Source of the DNA: Oscillospiraceae bacterium
Lineage (GTDB): Bacteria > Bacillota > Clostridia > Oscillospirales > Ruminococcaceae
DNA length: 6,888 bases
NCBI GenBank assembly: GCA_031260615.1
Contig: JAISLG010000106.1
Span: 1 to 6,888 of the forward strand
Reading direction: 5' to 3'
Below the pieces are notes generated by a model. That model had not been told where the DNA came from and made no database searches. It worked only from the letters and a program-made list of their open reading frames with translations. The translations under genes and the position numbers were made by a program. Shown here piece by piece: positions 1 through 6,836 of this stretch (positions are counted from its first letter, which is position 1; every line of letters starts with the position of its first letter).

Positions 1-1
1 C

Positions 2-1552
2 CTTGTCGACCGCGATTTGTACGAAAAACGCCGCGACTTAATCTATACAGGACGTACTCTTTTCGGTATTATGCCTCCTAAAGGTCAGGAACTCTCCGAC
101 CACTATTTCGGCACTATCAAACAGCGCGTTTCCGATTATATGAAAGACCTCGACAAAACATTGTGGGAACTCGGTATCCCTTCCAAGACAAAACATAACG
201 AAGTTGCTCCGTCACAGCACGAATCCGCTCCCGTATTCGAGAGTGCGAACCTTGCCGCGGACCACAACCAACTTACAATGGAATTGATGCAGAAGATAGC
301 CAAGAAACACGGCTATGTGGCATTACTCCACGAGAAACCTTTTGAGGGCATAAACGGGAGCGGTAAACACGACAACTGGTCGCTGTCCACCGATACCGGG
401 CTTAATCTGCTTGAACCCGGCTCGTCCCCGATTGAGAACGCGCAGTTCCTGACATTCCTTGCGGCGGTAGTCGCGGCGGTTGACGAATATTCCGACTTGT
501 TACGGTTATCTGTTGCGAGCGCGGGTAACGACCACCGTCTGGGCGCGAATGAGGCACCCCCCGCAGTAGTATCCGTATTCCTCGGCGAGGAACTCACGGA
601 CGTAATAGACGCGCTTATCAACGACCGTGAAGTACGCGACTTGCATCAGCAATTCGACGTTGGCGTAACCGCACTCCCGAAGTTCGCAAAGGATACAACC
701 GACCGCAACCGCACATCGCCGTTCGCGTTCACGGGGAACAAATTCGAGTTCCGTATGGTGGGGAGCAACCTTAACATCACAGGACCGAATATTATCCTGA
801 ACACGATTGTTGCCGAAACATTGTCGCGCATAGCCGACAGGTTGGAGGAGATAATCGCGTCGGGCGAGAAATCACTGCGCGAGCCGCTCCGCAAGATACT
901 TGTGGAAACATTCACGGCGCACAAAAATATATTGTTTAACGGCAACGGCTACGACAACGAATGGATTAACGAGGCGAGCAAACGCGGGTTACTCAACTTG
1001 CCTGGGACAGCGGATTCCGTGCCGTACTTCAAACTCGACAAGAATGTTGAAGTATTTGTTAAGCACAAAGTATTCTCGAAAACGGAGATTCTGTCGAGGC
1101 TTGATATAACCCTCGACACATATTGTAAAGCAATCAATATCGAGGCACTCACCGCGATTGACATCGCGCAAAAGGAAATACTTCCCGCCGCGTTCAAGTT
1201 CCAAAAACAATTATATGAACTGCTTATCACGAAAAAGGCTGCCGGCTTTGAAGAACTCGATGTTGTGAATAAGAAGTCGGGCGAAATCGAACAGTTGGCG
1301 TATGACCGCTCATTCGCAACGTATGTTGACGGGGTTGTCCGCGACATAGTTAGTTCGATTGCGAATATCAAAAAATCGCTTAATTCATTTGATAACACGA
1401 CCGACCTTGAACAAGTCGCATACAGATACCAAAACAAGATACTCCCGTCAATCAACGACCTGCGCGAAAAGGTAGACGCGCTCGAAGCAGTAACCCCGAA
1501 AGAGTTGTGGCCTGTACCGACCTATGGCGAACTGCTTTTCTCAGTAAAATAA
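2..1552 (+). CDS. glnN: Glutamine synthetase type III, 3' part (5' end cut by window edge)
   Basis: Makes glutamine from glutamate, ammonia and ATP in the cytoplasm, the entry step of nitrogen assimilation. The reading frame is open from base 2 ([10 protein letters not shown]...), which continues a GSIII core upstream, so the TTG at 17 is not the start. About 516 residues are present; the family is usually around 700, so roughly 180-200 N-terminal residues lie outside the window. Visible GSIII hallmarks are YTGRTLFG (nt ~47-70), [13 protein letters not shown] (185-223, metal/glutamate-site loop), [10 protein letters not shown] (353-382, the counterpart of the NGSG-H loop of other glutamine synthetases), [13 protein letters not shown] (527-565) and [15 protein letters not shown] (~773-817). 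The C-terminus ends in the typical [13 protein letters not shown]. No frameshift or missing key motif is seen. The next gene starts 36 nt downstream with no terminator between them, so they probably share a transcript. The glnN symbol follows common usage for GSIII. Confidence 0.96.
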   Translation, partial: LVDRDLYEKRRDLIYTGRTLFGIMPPKGQELSDHYFGTIKQRVSDYMKDLDKTLWELGIPSKTKHNEVAPSQHESAPVFESANLAADHNQLTMELMQKIAKKHGYVALLHEKPFEGINGSGKHDNWSLSTDTGLNLLEPGSSPIENAQFLTFLAAVVAAVDEYSDLLRLSVASAGNDHRLGANEAPPAVVSVFLGEELTDVIDALINDREVRDLHQQFDVGVTALPKFAKDTTDRNRTSPFAFTGNKFEFRMVGSNLNITGPNIILNTIVAETLSRIADRLEEIIASGEKSLREPLRKILVETFTAHKNILFNGNGYDNEWINEASKRGLLNLPGTADSVPYFKLDKNVEVFVKHKVFSKTEILSRLDITLDTYCKAINIEALTAIDIAQKEILPAAFKFQKQLYELLITKKAAGFEELDVVNKKSGEIEQLAYDRSFATYVDGVVRDIVSSIANIKKSLNSFDNTTDLEQVAYRYQNKILPSINDLREKVDALEAVTPKELWPVPTYGELLFSVK

Positions 1553-1588
1553 GAAACCGAAAAACAAATAATCAAGGAGCAATTAAAA

Positions 1589-2179
1589 ATGGCGAAGAAA
1601 AATAACAACGCTAATCACAAGCCTGCACCGGCGGCAGTGGAAACACCGAAAAAGGAAAAGAACGATACCGAGCAAATCATCGATGCGGTATTCAATGATA
1701 AGCCGAAAGCGGCAGAACCCGTCAAGGCAGAACCTGTCAAGGCAGAACCCGTCAAGGCAGAACCTGTCAAGGCAGAACCTGTCAAGGAAACGAAACCCAC
1801 TCCCAAAAAGGAAACCAAACCCGCTCCGAAAAAATCGACGACTGTCGAGGATTTAACAGCGGCGTTATGGAATAAGTTATCTAAGGCGAACATCAGCGGC
1901 GTGAAATTTTTACGCGCGGTGCAAGTTGAGGTAACGGACGGGGGCAAGGAAATACTCGGCTCGTTCTTTATCGCGGTACGCCCGGGTTGGAAAGAGAACG
2001 ACCGCGAAATAACCTTTGCGAACTACGACGACCGCACGGGTACATTGTCCACAACCCTTGAAGAAGGCTTGAAATTCACAAAGGGTGGCTACGACTTCCA
2101 AACTGCAATCAAGGACGGGAAAATATCATACGTCGGCGATTTGGCAGGCGCATACGAGTTGCTTGACTTGCTCAAATAA
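1589..2179 (+). CDS. Protein with Lys/Pro/Glu repeat tail and SCP2-like C-terminal domain
   Basis: A 196-residue protein in two parts. Residues 1-85 are low-complexity and charged (K, E, P, A), with no hydrophobic segment or signal peptide. They include four perfect VKAEP repeats (45-64) followed by a KETKPTPKK/KETKPAPKK pair, and look like a flexible linker. Residues ~86-196 look globular: a helix (TVEDLTAALWNKL), strands (RAVQVEVT, GSFFIAV, REITFANYDD) and an ending DGKISYVGDLAGAYELLDLL. That ending resembles the closing G-K-x-x-x-x-GD-x-x-x-A-x-x-L segment of SCP2 sterol-carrier-like domains, which bind lipids or other hydrophobic ligands. The domain call is by eye and moderate; the ligand is unknown. 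The start is fixed by AAGGAG at 1574-1579, 9 nt before ATG. It lies 36 nt after the glutamine synthetase gene and is followed by a strong terminator, so it is probably the last gene of that transcript. Confidence 0.8.
   Translation: MAKKNNNANHKPAPAAVETPKKEKNDTEQIIDAVFNDKPKAAEPVKAEPVKAEPVKAEPVKAEPVKETKPTPKKETKPAPKKSTTVEDLTAALWNKLSKANISGVKFLRAVQVEVTDGGKEILGSFFIAVRPGWKENDREITFANYDDRTGTLSTTLEEGLKFTKGGYDFQTAIKDGKISYVGDLAGAYELLDLLK
1721..1780 (+). repeat. 15-bp in-frame tandem repeat, 4 copies (VKAEP)
   Basis: Four consecutive units GTCAAGGCAGAACCY, identical except for C or T at the last base (T, C, T, T), each coding VKAEP. A partial unit (GCAGAACCC) precedes at 1712-1720, and a diverged one (GTCAAGGAAACG) follows. 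The near-identity at DNA level, including silent positions, points to recent slippage or unequal crossing-over. Gain or loss of a unit would keep the reading frame and change only linker length. Confidence 0.95.
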
Positions 2180-2198
2180 ACCATATTACGGAAATGTT

Positions 2199-2227
2199 AC
2201 GGGGAACGGTTGTTCCCCGTTTTTTTT
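2199..2227 (+). terminator. Intrinsic terminator after the SCP2-like gene
   Basis: A perfect 9-bp stem, ACGGGGAAC (2199-2207) with GTTCCCCGT (2212-2220), a GGTT loop, and eight consecutive T residues (2220-2227). It lies 19 nt after the stop codon of the SCP2-like gene. This is a textbook Rho-independent terminator and the probable end of the glutamine synthetase/SCP2-like transcript. Confidence 0.93.
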
Positions 2228-2228
2228 G

Positions 2229-2257
2229 TAGACAAGGGGAGGGGGATATACTATAAT
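2229..2257 (+). promoter_or_regulatory. Sigma-70/sigma-A-type promoter for the small ORF
   Basis: A -35 element TAGACA (2229-2234, 5 of 6 to consensus), a 17-bp spacer and a perfect -10 TATAAT (2252-2257). Transcription would start near 2264, giving a leader of only about 17 nt before the ATG at 2281. The -35 box starts two bases after the T-tract of the preceding terminator, so the two signals are packed back to back. Confidence 0.75.
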
Positions 2258-2268
2258 AGCAGTGTAAT

Positions 2269-2277
2269 GGGAGGTGG
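2269..2277 (+). promoter_or_regulatory. Strong Shine-Dalgarno site of the small ORF
   Basis: GGGAGGTGG ends 3 nt before ATG 2281, and its GGAGGT core (2270-2275) is 5 nt away. It decides the start at 2281 over the GTG at 2274, which lies inside the site. The nine bases are exactly complementary to CCACCTCCC at 2560-2568, just after the ORF. Confidence 0.75.
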
Positions 2278-2280
2278 ATT

Positions 2281-2546
2281 ATGTCAATGGTACAAACACG
2301 CGACGGCGAGATGGTAGACCACAGCGAGGAGAATATCGCGGAATTGCAACGGCGGTTCGGTACAAACGGATTCTATGGCAAAGACGGTACTTTTTACAGT
2401 ACCGACCAAGACGAGGACGATTCGCGGCGGAGGAATACCGCAAAGCCGGCGGATATTTTATCCCCGCCGAGGAGAGTGTTGCTCATATGTATGAGGCAGT
2501 AAAACGCGGAGCGGCTTATGCAAGACTGCCGACAGAGTTCGGCTAA
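2281..2546 (+). pseudogene. Small ORF of unknown function, apparently split by a one-base frameshift
   Basis: I do not recognise this protein. From ATG 2281 the frame reads an acidic, natural-looking sequence (MSMVQTRDGEMVDHSEENIA... to STDQDEDD, 47 residues, ending at 2421). It then continues as SRRRNTAKPADIL... to a TAA at 2500-2502, which looks out of frame. In the -1 frame from 2421 the sequence instead reads FAAEEYRKAGGYFIPAEESV...ARLPTEFG (41 residues, TAA 2544-2546), which again looks like real protein. Joining the two gives an 88-residue soluble protein with no membrane segment. The break falls at GACGATTCGCGG; loss of one T from GATTTCGCG would explain it. No slippery heptamer is seen, so programmed frameshifting is less likely than a mutation or a sequencing error. 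The strong promoter and SD argue that it is, or was until recently, expressed. Alternatively the intact 73-residue product (2281-2502) is the real one. Confidence 0.5.
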
Positions 2547-2555
2547 AAATTTAAT

Positions 2556-2568
2556 ATAACCACCTCCC
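2556..2568 (+). promoter_or_regulatory. Anti-SD-like sequence complementary to the upstream SD
   Basis: ATAACCACCTCCC lies 9 nt after the second-frame stop of the small ORF. CCACCTCCC is the exact reverse complement of the SD at 2269-2277. Allowing one bulged base (A2278), ATAA extends the pairing over TTAT at 2279-2282, reaching the first two bases of the start codon. CACCTCC also equals the anti-SD core of 16S rRNA. In RNA the two could pair across about 280 nt and hide the ribosome binding site. The sequence match is certain; the function is inference. Confidence 0.4.
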
Positions 2569-2569
2569 T

Positions 2570-2618
2570 CCCACTCCGCTTGCAATTTTCCCCACTCCGC
2601 TTGCAATTTTCCCCACTC
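2570..2618. repeat. 21-bp tandem repeat, two full copies plus 7 bp
   Basis: Identical units starting CCCACTCCGCTTGCAA occupy 2570-2590 and 2591-2611, and the first seven bases of a third (CCCACTC) occupy 2612-2618. Each full unit contains the palindrome TTGCAA. The array lies between the small ORF and the topA promoter, ending 8 bp before the -35 box. No coding function is supported on either strand. Confidence 0.93.
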
Positions 2619-2625
2619 ACTGCAC

Positions 2626-2653
2626 TTGACATAAATTTTATTTTACATATAAT
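2626..2653 (+). promoter_or_regulatory. Consensus sigma-70/sigma-A promoter of topA
   Basis: A perfect -35 TTGACA (2626-2631), a 16-bp spacer and a perfect -10 TATAAT (2648-2653) in AT-rich DNA. The predicted start near 2660 leaves an AT-rich leader of about 65 nt before the topA ATG. The spacer is one base shorter than the usual 17, a class that can be sensitive to supercoiling. That would suit a topoisomerase gene, but the link is inference. Confidence 0.8.
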
Positions 2654-2725
2654 TATCGCTTGTGTTGAATAACATTAATGCACTTTATTTTTTTGCGCTA
2701 CTCATATTTTGAAAAACAGGTATAA

Positions 2726-4822
2726 ATGCAAAACCTCGTAATAGTAGAGTCGCCCGCTAAGGCGAAAACAATCGGGAAATATCTCGGTTCGGGATACAAA
2801 GTCACGGCAAGTGTCGGGCATATCCGTGACCTACCCAAATCCAAACTCGGTGTCGATATTGATAACAACTTCACACCTGAGTATATCAACAGCCGCGATA
2901 AAACCGCGGTTATAAAAGAAATACGGTCGCTTGCCCAAAAATCCGATATGGTGTACCTCGCGACTGACCCCGACCGCGAGGGCGAGGCAATATCGTGGCA
3001 TTTGGCGCATATCCTCAATATCCCCGAAAATGCGCCCGTCCGCGTAACCTTCAATGAGATTACCAAAACGGGTGTCAAAAAAGGTATGGATAATCCGCGT
3101 ACCCTTAATATGAACCTCATTGACGCGCAACAGGGTCGGCGCGTACTCGACCGTATTGTCGGGTATAAATTATCCCCGTTCCTCTGGAAAAAGGTTAAGC
3201 GCGGTCTGTCGGCAGGGCGCGTGCAATCCGTTGCCGTTCGGTTGCTCTGCGACAGGGAACGCGAAATATCCGCGTTTACACCTGTCGAATACCATACCGT
3301 TGACGGCGTGTTTCTCAAAAACCGAAAGCAATTCAAAGCCGCAATTACCGATGTTGACGGCGTGAAGATTACCAAGGATAATATCACTACTGTGTCCACC
3401 GCCGCGCAAGCCGAGGCGATTACATCGCGATTCACGCCCGACACCAAATTCACTGTAACCGATGTTAAAAAATCCGAGCGGCGCAAACAACCCTCCCCAC
3501 CATTCACTACCTCCGCACTCCAACAAGACGCGTCGGGTAAACTCGGTTTCTCCCCAAAACGTACTATGAAAGCCGCACAGGAATTATACGAGGGCGTGGA
3601 TACCAAAGAATACGGCACAATCGGCTTGATTACCTATATGCGGACGGATTCCGTACGCGTGTCGGACGAGGCAATGACCGCCGCACGCGACTTCATTTCC
3701 GCGCAGTACGGGGAACAGTATGTTCCCAAAACACCGCGCGTGTTCAAATCCAAGGGTAATGCGCAAGACGGACACGAGGCTATACGCCCGTCTATCCCGT
3801 CTGTTACACCTGACAGTGTTGCGGGGGACTTGACGAGTGACCAACTTAAACTCTATCGGTTAGTGTGGGCGCGGTTTATTGCGAGCCAAACCGAAGCGGC
3901 AGTGTATGATACGGTTACGGCGCATATCGAGGCGGAGAATTGCATATTCCGCGCATCGGGGAGTACAGTTAAATTTGACGGGTTTACAAAGGTGTACAAT
4001 GCCGACACGGAGAAGGACGAAAAAGCATTGCCGCCGCTTGACAAGGGCAACATAGTAAACGCGGTAAGTATCGACCATAACCAACATTTCACGCAACCCC
4101 CTCCGCGCTACACGGAGGCAAGTTTAATCAAAGCTTTGGAGGAAAACGGTATTGGCCGCCCGTCCACCTACGCCCCGACAATCTCGACTATTATCGACCG
4201 AAACTACGCCGAGCGTAACGGTAAGCAGTTACTCCCTACGATACTCGGCGACACCGTAACCGACCTGTTAATCGGGCATTTCCCCGATATTGTAAACCCG
4301 TCATTCACGGCGGCTATGGAAACCGACCTTGACAAAGTGGAGGCAGGCTATCTCCCGTGGACGGAAGTTATCAAGGGATTTTACGGCGGATTTGCGGACA
4401 CATTAGCGCAAGCGGAACACGATTTAGAAGGCAAGCGTATCAAGTTACCCGAGATTGTAACGGACATTCCGTGTGAAGTATGCGGTAAACCTATGCTTGT
4501 GAAGATTGGGAAGTTCGGTAAGTTTTTGGGGTGTTCGGGTTTCCCGGATTGCACGTTTACGAAACAGATTACGGAGGCGGCTGGGGGCAACTGCCCGAAG
4601 TGCGGCGAACCGCTTATTAAACGGAAGTCGAAAAAGGGGCGGACGTATTTCGCGTGTCCGACCGCGCCTTGCGGATTTATGACGTGGGACATACCCGTGG
4701 CGGATAAATGCCCGACTTGCAATCGGACTATGTTTAAGAAGGGTGCGCGTGTGTATTGCGCGAACTGCGATGTGGCAGTGCCGCAAGAATCGCAAGAATC
4801 GCAAGAATCGCAAGGGGCATAA
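2726..4822 (+). CDS. topA: DNA topoisomerase I (type IA)
   Basis: Relaxes negative supercoils by passing DNA through a transient single-strand break. The 698-residue protein is complete. An N-terminal TOPRIM domain carries LVIVESPAKAKTIGKYL with E8, and the metal-binding TDPDREGE with D81, D83 and E85. The core has SAGRVQSVAVRLL and the catalytic GLITYMRTDS, with nucleophile Tyr304 and Arg306, then GHEAIRP (349-355) and the PPRYTEASLIKALEENGIGRPSTYAPTI segment (~459-486). The C-terminus has three four-cysteine modules: C583/C586/C603/C609, C623/C626/C644/C649 and C662/C665/C678/C681. It ends in a QES-QES-QES-QGA tail. An in-frame TAA directly before ATG 2726 fixes the start, although the SD (CAGG, 2717-2720) is weak. 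It has its own consensus promoter and is convergent with thrS. Confidence 0.98.
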   Translation: MQNLVIVESPAKAKTIGKYLGSGYKVTASVGHIRDLPKSKLGVDIDNNFTPEYINSRDKTAVIKEIRSLAQKSDMVYLATDPDREGEAISWHLAHILNIPENAPVRVTFNEITKTGVKKGMDNPRTLNMNLIDAQQGRRVLDRIVGYKLSPFLWKKVKRGLSAGRVQSVAVRLLCDREREISAFTPVEYHTVDGVFLKNRKQFKAAITDVDGVKITKDNITTVSTAAQAEAITSRFTPDTKFTVTDVKKSERRKQPSPPFTTSALQQDASGKLGFSPKRTMKAAQELYEGVDTKEYGTIGLITYMRTDSVRVSDEAMTAARDFISAQYGEQYVPKTPRVFKSKGNAQDGHEAIRPSIPSVTPDSVAGDLTSDQLKLYRLVWARFIASQTEAAVYDTVTAHIEAENCIFRASGSTVKFDGFTKVYNADTEKDEKALPPLDKGNIVNAVSIDHNQHFTQPPPRYTEASLIKALEENGIGRPSTYAPTISTIIDRNYAERNGKQLLPTILGDTVTDLLIGHFPDIVNPSFTAAMETDLDKVEAGYLPWTEVIKGFYGGFADTLAQAEHDLEGKRIKLPEIVTDIPCEVCGKPMLVKIGKFGKFLGCSGFPDCTFTKQITEAAGGNCPKCGEPLIKRKSKKGRTYFACPTAPCGFMTWDIPVADKCPTCNRTMFKKGARVYCANCDVAVPQESQESQESQGA
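4784..4810 (+). repeat. 9-bp in-frame tandem repeat at the topA 3' end (QES x3)
   Basis: Three identical CAAGAATCG units encode QES-QES-QES, followed by CAAGGGGCA and the stop. The preceding four-cysteine module is complete, so the repeat extends the tail only. Confidence 0.93.
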
Positions 4823-4843
4823 TACCAAGCGTACAATATGAGA

Positions 4844-4898
4844 TACAATAGCACAGGGCAACCCTCGACTTACGTTGAGGGTTGCCCTGTATATTGTA
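4844..4898. terminator. Long hairpin between convergent topA and thrS
   Basis: The main stem pairs 4853-4869 (ACAGGGCAACCCTCGAC) with 4874-4890: 17 bp with one G-T wobble and a 4-nt loop. A further 7 bp (TACAATA 4844-4850 with TATTGTA 4892-4898) extend it past a small internal loop. It lies 21 nt after the topA stop and 9 nt beyond the thrS stop, so it could end transcripts from both sides. Neither flank has a proper U-tract: the + side runs into eight Gs and the - side reads GCTATTGTATCT. It may act with Rho, or mainly as a 3'-end stabiliser. Confidence 0.6.
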
Positions 4899-4907
4899 GG
4901 GGGGGGA

Positions 4908-6833
4908 TTACCCCTTATCCCGTATCTCCGCGCTTATCTTCTCCACAATATCGGCGAGCGCGAACTTACCGCCGCCCGTACCCGTCCGAGTCCGCACCGC
5001 TATGGTATTATCACGTTCCTCCTCGTCACCCACTACGAACATATACGGTATCTTTGCTAACTGCGCCTCCCGTATTTTCAAGTTCATCTTTTCGTTGCGC
5101 GTGTCGATGTCCGCCCGTATCCCTGCCGTTTCAAGTGCGGTTAAGAGTTTCGCCGCGTATTCGTTCGTGCGGTCGGTAATCGGGATTATCTGCACCTGTT
5201 TCGGCGACAGCCACAATGGGAACGCGCCCGCAAAATGCTCCGTCAATATCCCGATAAACCGCTCAACAGAGCCGAATACTACACGGTGTATCATAACCGG
5301 TCGGTGCTTTGCCCCGTCCGCCCCCGTGTATTCCAACTCGAACCGCTCGGGTAATTGAAAATCCAACTGGATTGTCCCGCACTGCCAAGTCCGCCCGATA
5401 CAATCCTCTAAATGGAAGTCTATTTTCGGACCGTAAAACGCGCCGTCCCCCGCGTTTATTTCGTACTTCAACCCAAGGTCGTCAAGCGCGTCTTTTAACC
5501 CGTTTTCAGCCTGTTCCCAATCCGCAATATCCCCCATATGGTCGTCGGGCATCGTGGACAACTCTATACTGTACTTGAACCCAAACACGTTATAGAACTT
5601 GTCAATAATCGTCACAATACGCTTTATTTCGTCTTTGATTTGGTCTTTCGCAAGGAATATATGCGCATCGTCTTGCGTGAAACACCGCACGCGCATTAGC
5701 CCGTGCAACGCGCCGCTTTTCTCGTGGCGATGCACTAATCCGAGTTCCGCGTATCTGAGCGGCAATTCCCGATAACTATGCGGTTTGTTCGCATAGACAA
5801 GTATGCTCCCGGGGCAATTCATCGGTTTGACCGCAAAGTCCACTTCGTCTATTTTTGTCGCATACATATTGTCCTTGTAATGTTCCCAATGCCCCGACCG
5901 CTCCCAGAGCGAACGGTTAAGCATTATCGGCGTGGATATTTCCTTGTAGTCGTTCGCCGCGTGTATTTCGCGCCAATAGTCGATAAGTTTCGTCTTTAAT
6001 GTCATTCCGTCAGGCAAGAAAAATGGGAATCCCGGACCTTCGTCAAGTATTGTAAACAGACCCAACTCCGCGCCTATTTTGCGGTGGTCGCGCTTTTTCG
6101 CCTCCTCAATTTTCGCGAGGTGTTCGTCAAGCAATGACTGTTTCGGGAATGCCGTTCCGTATATCCGCGACAGCATTTTATTGTGTTCATCGCCGCGCCA
6201 ATATGCTCCCGTGACGGACGTGAGTTTGAACGCTTTTATAACGCCCGTTGCCGCAACGTGCGGTCCCGCGCATAGGTCAACGAATTCACCTTGCTTGTAA
6301 AAACTAATATCCTCGCCCTTGTCGGCGTGTTCCTTCGCGAGTTCAACCTTGTAAGGCTCGCCCTGCTCGGCAAGCGCATTTAACGCCTCCGTTGGCGGTA
6401 AATAATACTGCTCAATCGGTAAATTTTCCTTGACAATCTTCTTCATCTCGGCTTCGATTTCCGTCAACTGCTCGGTAGTGAACGGTGTTACGACATCGAA
6501 GTCATAATAAAACCCGTCCTTAATGGCAGGTCCGATAGCCAACTTTACATCGGGGTATAACCTTTTAACCGCCTGAGCCAATATATGGCTCGCGGTATGG
6601 TTATACGCTCTCCGCCCCTCGTCAACATCGAAAGTAAGCAACTCGACATTGACCTCCGCGCCGTCTTTGTCAATAACAGTCCGCAAATCGCGAACTACTC
6701 CGTCTATCTTGACAGCATAGGCTGTCTTAGCGACACCCGCGCCGAGCAATTTGACTGCATCGCCAACCGCGAACGGTACATACAACTCGCGGACGGACAC
6801 ATCGCCGTTTAACAAGAGATTAACCTTTACCAT
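4908..6833 (-). CDS. thrS: Threonine--tRNA ligase
   Basis: Charges tRNA-Thr with threonine in the cytoplasm. At 641 residues it matches the usual bacterial length (about 640) and has all domains. The N-terminal TGS domain spans ~1-65. The editing domain that clears Ser-tRNA-Thr keeps H79, H83 (HTASH), C188 and H192 (LCAGPH). The class II catalytic core has PMNCPGSI (C340), the motif 2 region LVHRHEKSGALHGLMRVR, DDAHIF (H391), MIHRVVFGS (H516) and motif 3 arginine R525 (GSVERFIG). C340, H391 and H516 are the expected zinc ligands. The anticodon-binding domain runs from ~545 to the end (KQVQIIPI...NEKMNLKIREAQ...PYMFVVGDEE). ATG at 6833 is preceded by AAGGTGA (6837-6843). In Bacillota thrS is often under T-box control, but such a leader would lie past the window edge. 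Confidence 0.98.
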   Translation of the reverse strand: MVKVNLLLNGDVSVRELYVPFAVGDAVKLLGAGVAKTAYAVKIDGVVRDLRTVIDKDGAEVNVELLTFDVDEGRRAYNHTASHILAQAVKRLYPDVKLAIGPAIKDGFYYDFDVVTPFTTEQLTEIEAEMKKIVKENLPIEQYYLPPTEALNALAEQGEPYKVELAKEHADKGEDISFYKQGEFVDLCAGPHVAATGVIKAFKLTSVTGAYWRGDEHNKMLSRIYGTAFPKQSLLDEHLAKIEEAKKRDHRKIGAELGLFTILDEGPGFPFFLPDGMTLKTKLIDYWREIHAANDYKEISTPIMLNRSLWERSGHWEHYKDNMYATKIDEVDFAVKPMNCPGSILVYANKPHSYRELPLRYAELGLVHRHEKSGALHGLMRVRCFTQDDAHIFLAKDQIKDEIKRIVTIIDKFYNVFGFKYSIELSTMPDDHMGDIADWEQAENGLKDALDDLGLKYEINAGDGAFYGPKIDFHLEDCIGRTWQCGTIQLDFQLPERFELEYTGADGAKHRPVMIHRVVFGSVERFIGILTEHFAGAFPLWLSPKQVQIIPITDRTNEYAAKLLTALETAGIRADIDTRNEKMNLKIREAQLAKIPYMFVVGDEEERDNTIAVRTRTGTGGGKFALADIVEKISAEIRDKG

Positions 6834-6836
6834 AAA

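Noticed and set aside
949..1455. A 168-codon minus-strand frame opposite glutamine synthetase
   Set aside because: It lies antisense to a highly conserved coding region, with no family resemblance or start signals.
2274..2546. A 90-codon frame starting at GTG 2274
   Set aside because: The GTG lies inside the SD of the ATG at 2281. Its first half is arginine-rich and looks out of frame (RRRDGRPQRG). Only the part after about 2421 looks real, which is why I treat it as the second half of a frameshifted gene.
2394..2606. Minus-strand frame including the 21-bp repeat (product with two GKLQAEW-like units)
   Set aside because: It has a TTG start with no SD at the right distance, it overlaps the small ORF, and the repeat is explained as non-coding.
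2570..2618. Possible small CRISPR-like array
   Set aside because: The units are directly adjacent with no spacers, there are only two full copies, and no cas genes are nearby.
2698..3618. A 306-codon open frame on the minus strand opposite topA
   Set aside because: It overlaps a certain topA frame, its product is rich in Ser, Arg and Cys with no recognisable motif, and it has no RBS. It is a by-product of topA codon use.
3711..3727. Hairpin GGGAACA-GTA-TGTTCCC inside topA
   Set aside because: A short 7-bp stem in the middle of conserved coding sequence with no T-run; most likely coincidental.
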